Shown: positions 25,482-35,294, numbered from the stretch's first letter. The stretch: 52,085 bases of DNA from Acidobacteriota bacterium (GCA_029562975.1 JAKQTR010000019.1:1-52085), one strand, 5' to 3'. Numbers and translations: made by a program. Notes: generated by a model from the letters alone, not told the origin.

Positions 25482-27845
25482 ATGGCCCTGTCCTACACGC
25501 AGTGGCTTCACACGCAGTGGCCCGCCGGCACGATCGAGCCGCGCCCGGAAACGGACCGGGACGGCCGGACGTCCGTGCGTGGCGTTCGCGTGGCCGGCGA
25601 ACTCGCCGGCCACGTGCTCCTGCGCGAGGCCGCGGACTCGGGCGCGCGGGCCGTGCGGGCCATCGCGGCGGAGCGCGGGTTCAAACCGTCGGCTGATCCG
25701 AGCGTGCCGGACCTCGCCGTCATCGGCGCGGGCGCGGCCGGCATCGCGGCCGCCATCGAGGCCCGTCGCGCCGGCCTGTCCGTCGTCGTCTACGAAGCCG
25801 CGGCGCCGTTTGCGTCGATCGCGGGGTTGGCGCGCGGGCGCTCAATCGTGACCCCGACTGCCGCGGCGCCTGCTCCCGCGCCGGGCGACGGCGCGTCTGC
25901 CGGAGCCCTGGCCATCACGGCCGGCCGGAAGGAGGACGTCCTCGCAGACCTCGAGCGGCAGCGCCGGGAAGCAGGCATCGAAACCGAGCCGAGCCTCGTC
26001 GAGCGCATCGAATCCCGCAAGGGAGCGGTGGCGCTGCACCACGCCGGCGGCCGCGTCACCCTCGCGCGGCGCGCCATCGTCGCGATCGGGCGAAGCGGCG
26101 TCTTCCCGCGTCTCGGATGTCCCGGCGACGACCTCGACAAGGTCCGCACGCGGATCCTCGACCCCACCGAGCACGCCGGAAAGCGCGCGCTCGTCGTCGG
26201 AGACGGCGACCACGCCATCGAGACGGCCGTCGCGCTGGCCACCTGCGGCGCCAAGGTCACGCTCGCGTGCCGCGGCGCGGAGTTCGATCGCCCGCGCGCG
26301 GAGAACCTCGTCAAGCTCCGACGCATCACCGAGCAGCCAGAAGCCCAGGTGCACATCGAGTCGCCGAGCGCCGAGCGCGTGACGACCGCGACCATGCGGA
26401 ACATGAAGAGCGCCGAAGGGCCCGGATCCCTGCGCGTCCTCATGGCCACGACGGTGGAGCGCGTCGGCCCCGCAGCCGTCACCCTGGTGGGCGCGGACGG
26501 GGCGGAGCAGGTCGTGCCCAACGACGTCGTGTTCTCGATGATCGGCCGCGCCGAACCGGAAGGGCTCCTCCGGCGCTCCAGGCTGCGCCTGCGCGGCACG
26601 CGCGACGCGGCGGTCTGGCTCGGCCTGGCCGTTTCCATCTGCGTGTTCGTGCTCGTCCTGCACTGGGCCGTCAGCCGGCCGGAACTCCCCATCCAGCGGG
26701 CCGTGGCGGCCTACCGCGCGTTCCCCTACGACCTGCCCGGACTCGTCGACTCGGCCGGCGGCGCGCTGGCGGATCTCGCCGCCCGCGAGACGCACCTTCT
26801 CTACACCCTGAAGTCCAGCCTGGGCACGCCGCTGTTCCACCTCTCCCTCGCGTGGTGCCTCGCCGTGACGATCTTCGGCGCCCGCCGCATCGCGAGGCGG
26901 CGGACGCCGTACGTCTTCTGGCAGACGCTCACGCTGATTGCGGTCCAGTGGATCTTCTTGATCGTGATCCCGCACCTGGCCCTGCCGTGGGCGGGGCGAA
27001 ACGGCTACTTCGAGCCCCGCCAGCCCCTGCGCTGGATGGCCGATCAGCTCTTCGAGCGCGGCGACGGCTTCCTCGGCCACGAGCGCGCGTACTGGAGGGC
27101 CTACGGGTTCGTGCTGCCGTTCCCGCTGAACGTCTTCAACGTGTTCACCGACCGCCCGATGTGGCTGTGGATGGCGATCGCCCTGCTCCAGGCGCTCGTG
27201 GGCGTCCCGCTGATGGTGCGGCGCTGGGGGAAGGGCGGGTTCTGCGGGTGGGTGTGCCCGGCCGGCGCGCTGGCCGAGACCGTGGGCGACGCTCACCGCG
27301 AGAAGATGCCGCACGGTCCGCTGGCCAACCGGGTGAACATGATCGGGCAGGGAGTGCTGGCGCTGGTGCTCGCGCTGCTGGCGCTGCGCTTCGCGGCGTG
27401 GTCGCTCGGCCCGCGATCGTGGGCACAGACGGTCTTCCGGGAGGCCTTCTCGGGCCTGCCGTTCTTCAACTACACGTGGCTCGTCGTCCTGTTCATGGCC
27501 GGCGCCGTCGGGATCGGCGCCACGTTCTTCTTCAGCGGCCGCGTCTGGTGCCGTTTCGCATGCCCGCTGGGCGCGCTGTCGCACATCCACGCGCGCTCGT
27601 CGCGCTTCCGGATCCTGCCCGAGAAGGCGAAGTGCATCTCGTGCGGCGTGTGCACGTCCGTCTGCCACGCCGGCGTGGACGTGATGAACTTCGCGAACAA
27701 GGACCAGCCCGTCCGCGACCCGCAGTGCGTGCGGTGCTCGGCGTGCCTCGAGCAGTGCCCGACGGGCGCGCTGGCCTTCGGCCTCGTCCGCAAGAGCGGC
27801 GAGGTGGTCTTCGACCGCCTCCGCGCCGGTCGGGGCCAGGCCTGA
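25482..27845 (+). CDS. Membrane fusion: FAD/NAD(P) reductase + NapH/FixG-like polyferredoxin
   Basis: The 787-residue protein joins two normally separate parts. Residues 1-365 form a pyridine-nucleotide-disulfide-reductase-like flavoprotein with an FAD-binding GAGAAGIAAAIEA (82-94) and an NAD(P)-binding VVGDGDHAIETAVA (238-251); the thioredoxin-reductase CxxC is absent, as in YpdA-type reductases. Residues 377-700 hold about six transmembrane helices with CGWVCP (588-593) and CRFACP (690-695), the membrane CxxxCP motifs of NapH/NosR/FixG proteins. Residues 718-760 form a classical 2[4Fe-4S] ferredoxin (CISCGVCTSVC and CVRCSACLEQCP). The design implies electron flow from NAD(P)H through FAD to Fe-S clusters at the membrane. 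The acceptor is unknown. Confidence 0.83.
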   Translation: MALSYTQWLHTQWPAGTIEPRPETDRDGRTSVRGVRVAGELAGHVLLREAADSGARAVRAIAAERGFKPSADPSVPDLAVIGAGAAGIAAAIEARRAGLSVVVYEAAAPFASIAGLARGRSIVTPTAAAPAPAPGDGASAGALAITAGRKEDVLADLERQRREAGIETEPSLVERIESRKGAVALHHAGGRVTLARRAIVAIGRSGVFPRLGCPGDDLDKVRTRILDPTEHAGKRALVVGDGDHAIETAVALATCGAKVTLACRGAEFDRPRAENLVKLRRITEQPEAQVHIESPSAERVTTATMRNMKSAEGPGSLRVLMATTVERVGPAAVTLVGADGAEQVVPNDVVFSMIGRAEPEGLLRRSRLRLRGTRDAAVWLGLAVSICVFVLVLHWAVSRPELPIQRAVAAYRAFPYDLPGLVDSAGGALADLAARETHLLYTLKSSLGTPLFHLSLAWCLAVTIFGARRIARRRTPYVFWQTLTLIAVQWIFLIVIPHLALPWAGRNGYFEPRQPLRWMADQLFERGDGFLGHERAYWRAYGFVLPFPLNVFNVFTDRPMWLWMAIALLQALVGVPLMVRRWGKGGFCGWVCPAGALAETVGDAHREKMPHGPLANRVNMIGQGVLALVLALLALRFAAWSLGPRSWAQTVFREAFSGLPFFNYTWLVVLFMAGAVGIGATFFFSGRVWCRFACPLGALSHIHARSSRFRILPEKAKCISCGVCTSVCHAGVDVMNFANKDQPVRDPQCVRCSACLEQCPTGALAFGLVRKSGEVVFDRLRAGRGQA

Positions 27846-27919
27846 AAACACCGACGCACTGCTGCCCTCATCGCGGCGGCGCACCAGGATGTTCAGGCCC
27901 GACCCCGCGTCTCCGGCTC

Positions 27920-29974
27920 TCAGCGCTTCAGGTACTTGTCGAACCAGGCCAGGTACCGCTCGTAGCGGTCCCGCACGTAGCTCGGCTTCGTCAAGCCGTG
28001 GAACTGCTCGGGGTAGATGACGAGCTCGGTGTCGACGCCGAGGCTTCTGAGCGCCTGGTACATCTGCTCGCTGCCGGCGAGGGGCACGTTGAAGTCCTTC
28101 TCGCCGCACAAGAACAGCGTGGGCGTCTTGATCCGATCGGCGTGCCAGAAGGGGTAGGACACCTTGAGGTACAGATCCTGCGCCTTCCACGGCTGGCCGA
28201 TCTCCGTATCCCACTGGACGATGTAGTGGTCGACTCCGTACATGCTGGACTGGAGCGCGCTGCCCGCGCCGCTGACCGCCGCCTTGAAGCGCGTGTCGCT
28301 GGCAATCGTGTAGTCGGTCAGCAGGCCGCCGTAACTCCACCCGCCGATGCCGAGGCGCTCCGGGTCCGCGACGCCCGAGGCGACGGCCTGATCGACGGCG
28401 CCGAGGAGATCGACGACCTCCTTGTTGCCCCAGTCGGCGTAGATGGCCTTCTGGAAGGCCTCTCCGCGCCCCGAGCTGCCCCGGTAGTTGATGTTCAGCA
28501 CAACGTACCCGTTCGCCGCATAGAGCTCGTTCTCGAAGGTGAACGAGTAGTCGTCCTGGCCGTTCGGCCCGCCGTGGATGATGAGCAGCGTCGGGTACTT
28601 AGTGCCTGCGGCGTACGACGCCGGCTTCACTATGAGGCCGTTCACCACGGTCCCGTCCTTGCTCGTCGACGTGAAGTCCTCGGTCGTCGCCAGCTGCAGC
28701 TGGGCGAACAGCTCGTCGTTCACCTTCGTCAGCTGGCGCAGCGTGCCGTTCTCGAGGGCGTGCACCTCCGGCGTCGCCGTGGACGTTCCGGCCAGCAGCG
28801 TGAGGCGGCCGTCGGCGCCAAGCGAGACGTCGGACACGGTCCGGCGCCCGGCGGTGAGCTTCTCGACCTGCCCGCCCGCGACGCTCGTGCGGCCGACGTA
28901 CGACGCCCTGTCGTCCTCGACGGTGAACGTCAGCATCCGGCTGTCGGGCGACCACGAGATGGGCCCTCCAACCGGCCGGTCGAGGGCGGCCGTCAGCACC
29001 TTCGCCGCCCCGCCCGCGGCGGGGACGATGGCGAGCTTGTTGATCTCGTAGGCGAGATACCTGGTCTCGTCGCCCTGGAAGTAGGCGATCCACCGGCCGT
29101 CGGGGCTCCACGCCGGGCGCCCGGCATCGGCCGCCGTAGACGTCGTGACCTGCCTCGGCTCCGCGCCCGGCTTCGCGTCGACGACGTAGATGTCCGAGTT
29201 CTCATGGCGATCCGGGTCCGGCCCCGCGCGCGTGCTCACGAAGGCGATCTTCGTCCCGTCCGGCGACCAGGACGGCTCCGAGTCGTCGAACGGCCCGGAC
29301 GTGACCTGCTCGGCCTTCTTCGCGGCGATGTCGAACACGTAGACGTGGCTGTAGAGGCGCTTCAAATAGCCGTCCCGGTCCCGCTTGAAGCGGTACCGGT
29401 CGAGGACGATGGGCGGGAGCGTCTTGCGCTTCCAGCCCTCCATCTTCTCGGGCTCGTCGGCCGGGTCTTGGTCGCTTTTCGTGAAAACGAAGCGCTTGCT
29501 GTCGGGCGACCACGAGTACTCGTCGACGCCGCCCTCGATCTCCGTCAGTTTCTGCGCCTCTCCGCCGAGGCGGTCGAGCAGCCAGATCTGCGCGCCCTTC
29601 TTCTTCTCCTCTTCCGTGCCGCGGCTGGAGAGGAAGGACAGGTAGCGGCCGTCGGGGCTCCAGCGCGGGGCGCTCTCCTTCTCCGGGCCCGACGTCAGCC
29701 GGACCGTCTGCGCGCCGTCCCAGCTCACCATCCAGATATCGCTGTCGCGTTTGTCCTTCTCGAGGTCGGCCGACGTCACCACGTAGGCGACCCACTTCCC
29801 GTCGGGCGAGCGCTGCGGGTCGCCGACCGACTTGATCTTCGCCAGATCGTCGAGCGTGATGGCGCGCCTGGCCGCGGCCGCGGGAGCTTGAGCGGCGGGC
29901 CCGGCCGCCAGGGTGACGGCGACAAGGACGGCCGCGGCGGCCGCCAGGGCGACGGTGCGGGTGAGTCTGGGCAT
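27920..29974 (-). CDS. Secreted S9 family prolyl oligopeptidase-type peptidase
   Basis: The 684-residue exported serine peptidase has a signal peptide (about 5-28), a WD40-like beta-propeller of TolB/DPP-type repeats (about 40-420, with phrases such as SPDGKWVAY, SPDGRYLSF, SPDGTKIAF) and a C-terminal alpha/beta-hydrolase domain. The latter shows LLIIHGGPNGQ (oxyanion), the nucleophile elbow GGWSYGG with Ser547, an aspartate in CGEKDFNVP and a histidine in EQFHGLTKP. It fits the acylaminoacyl-peptidase/DPP-like S9C group, which trims short peptides in the periplasm. It diverges from a second S9 peptidase gene (30173), with about 200 bp between the starts that probably hold both promoters. Confidence 0.88.
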   Translation of the reverse strand: MPRLTRTVALAAAAAVLVAVTLAAGPAAQAPAAAARRAITLDDLAKIKSVGDPQRSPDGKWVAYVVTSADLEKDKRDSDIWMVSWDGAQTVRLTSGPEKESAPRWSPDGRYLSFLSSRGTEEEKKKGAQIWLLDRLGGEAQKLTEIEGGVDEYSWSPDSKRFVFTKSDQDPADEPEKMEGWKRKTLPPIVLDRYRFKRDRDGYLKRLYSHVYVFDIAAKKAEQVTSGPFDDSEPSWSPDGTKIAFVSTRAGPDPDRHENSDIYVVDAKPGAEPRQVTTSTAADAGRPAWSPDGRWIAYFQGDETRYLAYEINKLAIVPAAGGAAKVLTAALDRPVGGPISWSPDSRMLTFTVEDDRASYVGRTSVAGGQVEKLTAGRRTVSDVSLGADGRLTLLAGTSTATPEVHALENGTLRQLTKVNDELFAQLQLATTEDFTSTSKDGTVVNGLIVKPASYAAGTKYPTLLIIHGGPNGQDDYSFTFENELYAANGYVVLNINYRGSSGRGEAFQKAIYADWGNKEVVDLLGAVDQAVASGVADPERLGIGGWSYGGLLTDYTIASDTRFKAAVSGAGSALQSSMYGVDHYIVQWDTEIGQPWKAQDLYLKVSYPFWHADRIKTPTLFLCGEKDFNVPLAGSEQMYQALRSLGVDTELVIYPEQFHGLTKPSYVRDRYERYLAWFDKYLKR

Positions 29975-30172
29975 CTTTGGCGTCCTGCAATGACGACGGC
30001 AGCCCGGAGGCGGCCTGAGTTGCGGCATAGTAGCACGCGAGAGTCCACGGGCCCGCTGGGCCTTACTGTCGGACTCCACAGGGGATGCCCTGGATCGCCA
30101 GCCGGCCTCTCGCGCCCGGGTTCGCGGGGGCCGCGCGTCTCGTCCCGCCCGGGAACGAAGGAGCCGTCGCCC

Positions 30173-32377
30173 ATGACACGCAGCCCAGGCGCCCGCGCCG
30201 CCCGTGTTTCGCTCGCCCTCGCTCTCGCGCTCGCTCCGCTCAGCGTCTCCGCAGCCGGCGCGGCAGGGCCGAAAGGACCAGGAGGTCAAGCGGGGTCACA
30301 CAGTCCGGCAGGTCGAGCAGGATCAACCGTGGCGGCGGGCGCGGCCGAGCGCCGGGCCGCGACCATCGCCGACCTGCACCGCGTCAAGGGCGTGGCCGAG
30401 CCGGCCATCTCGCCCGATGGAGGCCGCGTGGCCTTCACGCTGACCGTCACGGATCTGGACGCCGTCCACCGTCAGACCAACCTGTGGTGGACGGACGCCG
30501 ACGGGAAGGGCGCGCGCGCGCTGACGGCGGCCGACGGGTTCGAATGGGGCCCGGCGTTCTCGCCCGACGGCGGCACGCTGGCGTTCATCTCGACGCGAGC
30601 GGGCAGCCCGCAGGTGTTCTTCCTGCCCACCACCGGCGGCGAAGCCCGGAAGCGCACCGACGTTCCCGGCGGCGTGGGCGCGTTCCGCTTCACGCCCGAC
30701 GGCCGGCGGCTGGTCTTCACCGCCGAGGTCTGGCCCGAATGCGGCGCCGACATGGCCTGCAACCGGAAGCGCGACGACGAGGCGGAGAAGCGGAAGATCC
30801 GGGCGGTTGTCGCCGACCGCCTGCTCTACCGCCACTGGGACGCATGGGAGGACGGCAAGCGGACCCACATCATGATCATGGACCTGGCTGACGCGAAGGC
30901 CCCGCTTCGCGATCTGACGCCCGGCGACTTCGACTCGCCGGCCTTCGTGGTCGGCGGCGCCGCGGACTTCGACGTGTCGCCCGACGGCAAAGAGCTCGTC
31001 TTCACCTCCAATCGCGACGCGCAGCCGGCGGACTCCACCAACTCGGACCTCTGGATCGTGCCGATCGACGGCGATGCCGGCTTGCTGGCGGCCCCGAGGA
31101 ACATCACCGCCGCGAACCGCGCCTCGGACAGCGCGCCGCGCTACTCGCCCGACGGGCGCTCCATCGTCTTCACGCACCAGCGCGTGCCCGGCTACGAGTC
31201 CGACCGGATCGTGCTGGCGAGCTACGACCGCGCGAGCGGCGCGATCCGCGTGCTGACCGAACGGCTCGACGCGTGGGTGAGGGCGTTCCGCTTCTCGCCC
31301 GATGGCGCGCGGATCTACTTCACCGCGGACGTCAGGGGCCGGACCCCCATTCACGCCCTCGACCTCGCCACCGGCGCCATCTCCGTCGTCTCGGGCGTCG
31401 GCCACGTCGATGCGTTCGACGTGTCGAAGGACGGCACGTGGGCGGCCGTGGCCCGGCGCCGGATGCACCTGCCGGCGGAGATCTACCGCGTGGCGCTGAG
31501 CGGCCCTTCCTCCGGCACCGAGCGCGCGCTCACCAGCCAGAACCAGGCGCTGCTCGACGAGGTTGACTTCCGGCCGATGGAGGAGGTGTTCGTCGATTCC
31601 CCGAGCGGCAAGCGCATCCAGGTGCTGCTCGTGAAGCCGCACGGCTTCGACCCGGCGAAGCAGTACCCGGCCATCGTCAACGTGCACGGCGGCCCCCAGA
31701 TGCAGTGGGCCGATGCGTTTCGCGGCGACGCCCAGGTCTACCCCGGGGCCGGCTATGTCGTCGCCTTCCCCAATCCGCACGGCTCGACCGGGTGGGGGCA
31801 GGACTTCACCGCCGCGATCTCGGGCGACTGGGACGGCAAGGTGATGCAGGACATCCTCGCGGTGGCCGACTGGCTGGTCTCGCAGCCGTGGGTCGATCGG
31901 GCGCGGATGGGCGCGATGGGGTGGTCCTGGGGCGGCTACGCGATGATGTGGCTGCAAGGCCATACCGACCGGTTCAAGGCCCTCGCTGCGATGATGGGCG
32001 TGTACGATCTGCGGACGATGTACTCGTCGACCGAGGAGCTGTGGTTCCCGGAGTGGGACCTCAAGGGCACGCCGTGGCAGAACCCGGAGGGCTACCGGAG
32101 GCAGAGCCCGTCGGAGTACGTGACGCGCTTCAAGACGCCGACGCTCGTGCTCACTGGCGAGCGGGACTACCGCGTGCCCTACACGCAGTCGCTCGCGTTC
32201 TTCACGGACCTGCAGAAAATGGGCGTGCCCTCGCGGCTCGTCGTGTTCCGGAATGCCGGGCACTGGCCGGGCTGGTACGACATGGTGCTGTATTACGCCG
32301 CGCATCTCGACTGGTTCCACACGTACCTGGGCGGCGGCGCGTCACCGCTGGATCCGAAGGCGCTGGCCGCGCAATGA
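30173..32377 (+). CDS. Secreted S9 family peptidase (acylaminoacyl-peptidase-like)
   Basis: The 734-residue protein has a signal peptide (about 9-28) and an unusual Gly/Ser/Ala-rich linker, then a TolB-like propeller (about 60-470; SPDGGRVAF, SPDGGTLAF, SPDGKELVF, SPDGRSIVF) and an S9 catalytic domain. Motifs are VNVHGGPQMQW, GWSWGG with Ser585, a probable acid in GERDYRVPY and His in NAGHWPGW. It differs from the divergent S9 paralogue in its propeller and C-terminus, so they are separate family members, not a recent duplication. AAGGAG supports the start; the long open frame upstream is non-coding. The M20 gene follows after 19 bp and is probably in the same operon. Confidence 0.88.
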   Translation: MTRSPGARAARVSLALALALAPLSVSAAGAAGPKGPGGQAGSHSPAGRAGSTVAAGAAERRAATIADLHRVKGVAEPAISPDGGRVAFTLTVTDLDAVHRQTNLWWTDADGKGARALTAADGFEWGPAFSPDGGTLAFISTRAGSPQVFFLPTTGGEARKRTDVPGGVGAFRFTPDGRRLVFTAEVWPECGADMACNRKRDDEAEKRKIRAVVADRLLYRHWDAWEDGKRTHIMIMDLADAKAPLRDLTPGDFDSPAFVVGGAADFDVSPDGKELVFTSNRDAQPADSTNSDLWIVPIDGDAGLLAAPRNITAANRASDSAPRYSPDGRSIVFTHQRVPGYESDRIVLASYDRASGAIRVLTERLDAWVRAFRFSPDGARIYFTADVRGRTPIHALDLATGAISVVSGVGHVDAFDVSKDGTWAAVARRRMHLPAEIYRVALSGPSSGTERALTSQNQALLDEVDFRPMEEVFVDSPSGKRIQVLLVKPHGFDPAKQYPAIVNVHGGPQMQWADAFRGDAQVYPGAGYVVAFPNPHGSTGWGQDFTAAISGDWDGKVMQDILAVADWLVSQPWVDRARMGAMGWSWGGYAMMWLQGHTDRFKALAAMMGVYDLRTMYSSTEELWFPEWDLKGTPWQNPEGYRRQSPSEYVTRFKTPTLVLTGERDYRVPYTQSLAFFTDLQKMGVPSRLVVFRNAGHWPGWYDMVLYYAAHLDWFHTYLGGGASPLDPKALAAQ

Positions 32378-32396
32378 GCCAGCGGAGCATTCAGCC

Positions 32397-33845
32397 ATGA
32401 GACGTGCACTCATCGTTCCGATCCTGATGGCCGTCTGGGCGCCTTCTGCGGCGGCTCGCGCCGGGCATCCGGCGCCCGGCCAGGGCGCCGCGCGGCCGCT
32501 GCAGGCGGCGCAGAGCCTCGGCCCGCACGAACAAGCGGCCCGCGACATCTTCCAGGAGCTCGTCGAGATCGACACGACCGACTCGAGCGGCAGCACGACC
32601 CGGGCCGCCGAGGCCATGGCGTCGCGGCTCCGCGCGGCCGGGTTCCCCGAGAGCGACGTGCTGGTCGTCGGTCCCAACGCCCGCAAGGGCAACCTGGTCG
32701 CGCGCCTGCGGGGGCGCGGCGCGCGGCGACCGATCCTGCTGCTGGCCCACCTCGACGTCGTCGAGGCCCGCCGGGAGGACTGGTCGCCCGATCTCGATCC
32801 GTTCGCGCTCACCGAGCGCGACGGGTACTTCTACGGCCGGGGCACGAGCGACGACAAGAACCAGGCCTCGATCTGGATCGCCAACCTGATCCGCTACAAG
32901 CAGGAGGGCTTCGTCCCGGATCGCGACATCATCGTCGCGCTCACGGCGGACGAAGAGGGCGGCGACTCGAACGGGGCGAGCTGGCTGCTCGCGAACCACC
33001 GGGCGCTCGTCGACGCGGAGTACGCGCTGAACGAAGGCGGAGGGGGCGACCTCAAGGACGGCAGGCGGATCGCCAACAACGTCCAGGCGGCCGAGAAGGT
33101 GTACTTCTCGGTCGCGCTCGAGGCGCGGAACCCGGGAGGACACAGCGCGCTGCCGCGCCGGGACAACGCGATCTACCAGCTGTCGGCCGCGCTGACGCGG
33201 CTGGCCGCCCTCGAGTTCCCGATCGAGCTCAATGAGATCGCGAAGGCGTACTTCGCGGGGATGGCCGCGCAGCAGACCGGCCAGCTGGCCGAGGACATGA
33301 AGGCCGTCGCCGGGCCGTCGCCCGATCTCGCGGCCGCGGCCCGGCTCGCCGCGGCGTCGCCGTCCTACAACGCCGTGATGCGATCCACCTGCGTCGCCAC
33401 CCAGCTGAGCGGCGGGCATGCGGAGAATGCGCTGCCGCAGTCGGCGCGGGCCGTCGTGAACTGCCGGCTCCTGCCGGGCGCCGATCCCAGGGCCGTCGAG
33501 CGCGCGCTGCGTGACGCAATCGCGGACGACGGGATCTCCATCACGCCGGTCTCGGAGCCCGTCCCGAGCCCGGCGTCCCCGCTCCGGCCGGATCTGATGG
33601 ACGCGATCCGGCGTCATACGGATGAGATGTGGCCCGGGGTGCCGGTGGTGCCCTTCATGGCCAGCAGCGCGACCGACGGCATGCACTTCAGGAACGCCGG
33701 CATTCCCACCTACGGGGTGGACGGCACGTTCTTCGACGTGGACGACGTGCGCGCGCACGGCAAGGACGAGCGGCTCGGCGTGCGGGAGTACTTCGAGGGC
33801 CTCGAGTTCCTCTACCGTCTGGTCAAGACGCTGTCCGGGCCCTGA
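32397..33845 (+). CDS. Secreted M20 family dipeptidase/carboxypeptidase-like metallopeptidase
   Basis: The 482-residue exported zinc peptidase has a signal peptide (about 3-22). M20 metal ligands are seen in LLLAHLDVV (His118, with Asp120), GRGTSDDKNQ (bridging Asp152) and TADEEGG (Glu186/187), with a later ligand in HFRNAGIP. The dimerisation lid domain begins around EARNPGGHSALP. The family hydrolyses dipeptides or removes C-terminal residues; members near this type are annotated M20/M25/M40. It directly follows the S9 peptidase gene by 19 bp, which suggests successive steps in extracellular peptide breakdown. Confidence 0.88.
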   Translation: MRRALIVPILMAVWAPSAAARAGHPAPGQGAARPLQAAQSLGPHEQAARDIFQELVEIDTTDSSGSTTRAAEAMASRLRAAGFPESDVLVVGPNARKGNLVARLRGRGARRPILLLAHLDVVEARREDWSPDLDPFALTERDGYFYGRGTSDDKNQASIWIANLIRYKQEGFVPDRDIIVALTADEEGGDSNGASWLLANHRALVDAEYALNEGGGGDLKDGRRIANNVQAAEKVYFSVALEARNPGGHSALPRRDNAIYQLSAALTRLAALEFPIELNEIAKAYFAGMAAQQTGQLAEDMKAVAGPSPDLAAAARLAAASPSYNAVMRSTCVATQLSGGHAENALPQSARAVVNCRLLPGADPRAVERALRDAIADDGISITPVSEPVPSPASPLRPDLMDAIRRHTDEMWPGVPVVPFMASSATDGMHFRNAGIPTYGVDGTFFDVDDVRAHGKDERLGVREYFEGLEFLYRLVKTLSGP

Positions 33846-33930
33846 GTCGGCCGGACAGGCGGGGCCGGATCCGCGGACGAGCGGGCCCGGTCACGCGACG
33901 GCTCGGCCGCGGGGCGCGAGGGGGAGCAGC

Positions 33931-34836
33931 ATGTCAATCCGTCCGGTCAAACGGCTCGTCACCTCCACGCCCACGCTCGAAGGGGCCGGCGTCCGCCTTC
34001 GGCGCGCGTTCGGCTTCGGCGAGACCGGCGACGTCGATCCCTTCCTCCTGCTCGACGACTTCCGCAGCGACCGCCCTGCCGACTACGCGGCGGGCTTTCC
34101 GTGGCACCCGCACCGCGGCATCGAGACGATCACGTACGTGCTGGCCGGCACCGTGGACCACAGCGACAGCCTGGGGAACGCCGGCACGATCGGCCCCGGC
34201 GACGTCCAGTGGATGACGGCCGGCAGCGGCATCATCCACCAGGAGATGCCGCACGGCAACGAGCGCGGCCAGATGCACGGTTTCCAGCTCTGGGCCAACC
34301 TGCCCTCGTCGCTCAAGATGACCGCGCCGAAGTACCGCGACGTCACGGCCGCGGACATCCCCGAGGTGATCGACGACGACGGCACGGCGTTGAAGATCAT
34401 CTCGGGCTCGTTCTGGGGCCGCCAGGGGCCCGTCCGGGATGTTGCCGCCGAGCCGCAGTACCTCGACGTGTTCGTGCCGCCCGGCCGGCGCCGCAGCCTC
34501 CCGGTCCCGACGACGCGCCACGCGTTCGCCTACGTGTTCCAGGGCGGCGGCCGGTTCGCAAACGCGTCGGAGCCGCAGGCGGTGACGACGGACGTCGTCG
34601 GCGGCGAGGACGCCGGCAGCCGGTACGCCGAGAACCGTTCGCTCGTGGTGTTCGACTCGGGCGACGAGGTGACGGTGCGGGCGGGGGAGCAGGGCATCCG
34701 GTTCCTGCTCGTGTCGGGCGCGCCGCTCGGCGAGCCGATCGCCTGGCGCGGCCCCATCGTCATGAACACGCAGGAGGAACTGCGCCAGGCGTTCGAGGAG
34801 TTCAGAAGCGGGACGTTCCTGAAGCACGAACGCTGA
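33931..34836 (+). CDS. Pirin family protein
   Basis: This 301-residue double-cupin protein has the pirin signature WHPHRGIETITYVLAG with metal ligands His59 and His61, and His103 and Glu105 in IIHQEMPHG. Bacterial pirins may act as quercetin dioxygenases or as redox-sensitive protein partners; the sequence keeps the full metal site, so enzymatic activity is possible. No signal peptide. A GGGGGAG-like site lies before the ATG. It follows the M20 gene after 85 bp and ends convergent with the DUF1232 gene over a hairpin. Its physiological substrate is unknown. Confidence 0.9.
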   Translation: MSIRPVKRLVTSTPTLEGAGVRLRRAFGFGETGDVDPFLLLDDFRSDRPADYAAGFPWHPHRGIETITYVLAGTVDHSDSLGNAGTIGPGDVQWMTAGSGIIHQEMPHGNERGQMHGFQLWANLPSSLKMTAPKYRDVTAADIPEVIDDDGTALKIISGSFWGRQGPVRDVAAEPQYLDVFVPPGRRRSLPVPTTRHAFAYVFQGGGRFANASEPQAVTTDVVGGEDAGSRYAENRSLVVFDSGDEVTVRAGEQGIRFLLVSGAPLGEPIAWRGPIVMNTQEELRQAFEEFRSGTFLKHER

Positions 34837-34846
34837 ACCGACGGAG

Positions 34847-34868
34847 CCCGGGGCCTTCAGACCCCGGG
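34847..34868. terminator. GC hairpin between convergent genes
   Basis: CCCGGGG (34847-34853) pairs with CCCCGGG (34862-34868) around CCTTCAGA. It lies just after the pirin stop and overlaps the stop of the DUF1232 gene on the other strand. It has no T-tract, so a bidirectional terminator role is possible but weak. The TTCAG loop matches hairpins at 25381 and 35387. Confidence 0.4.
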
Positions 34869-35294
34869 GGCCGGCCTTCGGATCCCGATCGTCTGGAGGA
34901 TCTTCTCGAGCCGGCCCTTGCCGATCAGCCCGTCCGCCTGCGCGACGATGTTCCGCACCGTTCCCAGCAGGTCTTCCTTGCCGACCCAGTGCTCCAGGAC
35001 GACGTTCTGGTCCGACTCGTTGAGCAGGATGTTCAGCGCGGCCACGATGACGACCAGGTCGTCGAGGTAGCCGATCGGGCCGAAGCGGCGCTCCGACAGC
35101 AGGTCGATGGGCGAGATCACGTACGCCACGGCGGCGCCCAGGTAGACCTTGTGCTTGGCCTCGACGCGCTGGTCGAGCATCAGGCGCGTGACGAGCAGGA
35201 ACAGGTCGGGCACCAGCATGACGTAGTCGGCGTACGCGCCGGTGTAGCCCGACACCTTCTCGCGAATCGTGCGGTAGACGTCGTCTGCGGCCAT
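34857..35294 (-). CDS. DUF1232 (YkvA-type) small membrane protein
   Basis: The 145-residue protein contains the DUF1232 core AAVAYVISPIDLLSERRFGP and LDDLVVIVAAL, a short membrane-associated hairpin motif with the conserved SPIDLxP-like and D-D elements. Family function is unknown; members are small inner-membrane proteins. A hydrophobic stretch around 27-37 and 50-62 may also touch the membrane. It is a single gene, convergent with pirin and separated from the M24 gene by about 120 bp. Confidence 0.82.
   Translation of the reverse strand: MAADDVYRTIREKVSGYTGAYADYVMLVPDLFLLVTRLMLDQRVEAKHKVYLGAAVAYVISPIDLLSERRFGPIGYLDDLVVIVAALNILLNESDQNVVLEHWVGKEDLLGTVRNIVAQADGLIGKGRLEKILQTIGIRRPAPGV

Noticed and set aside
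27920-32377. The two divergent S9 peptidases as a recent inverted duplication
   Set aside because: Propeller text, catalytic elbow (GWSYGG versus GWSWGG) and C-termini differ strongly, so they are old paralogues.
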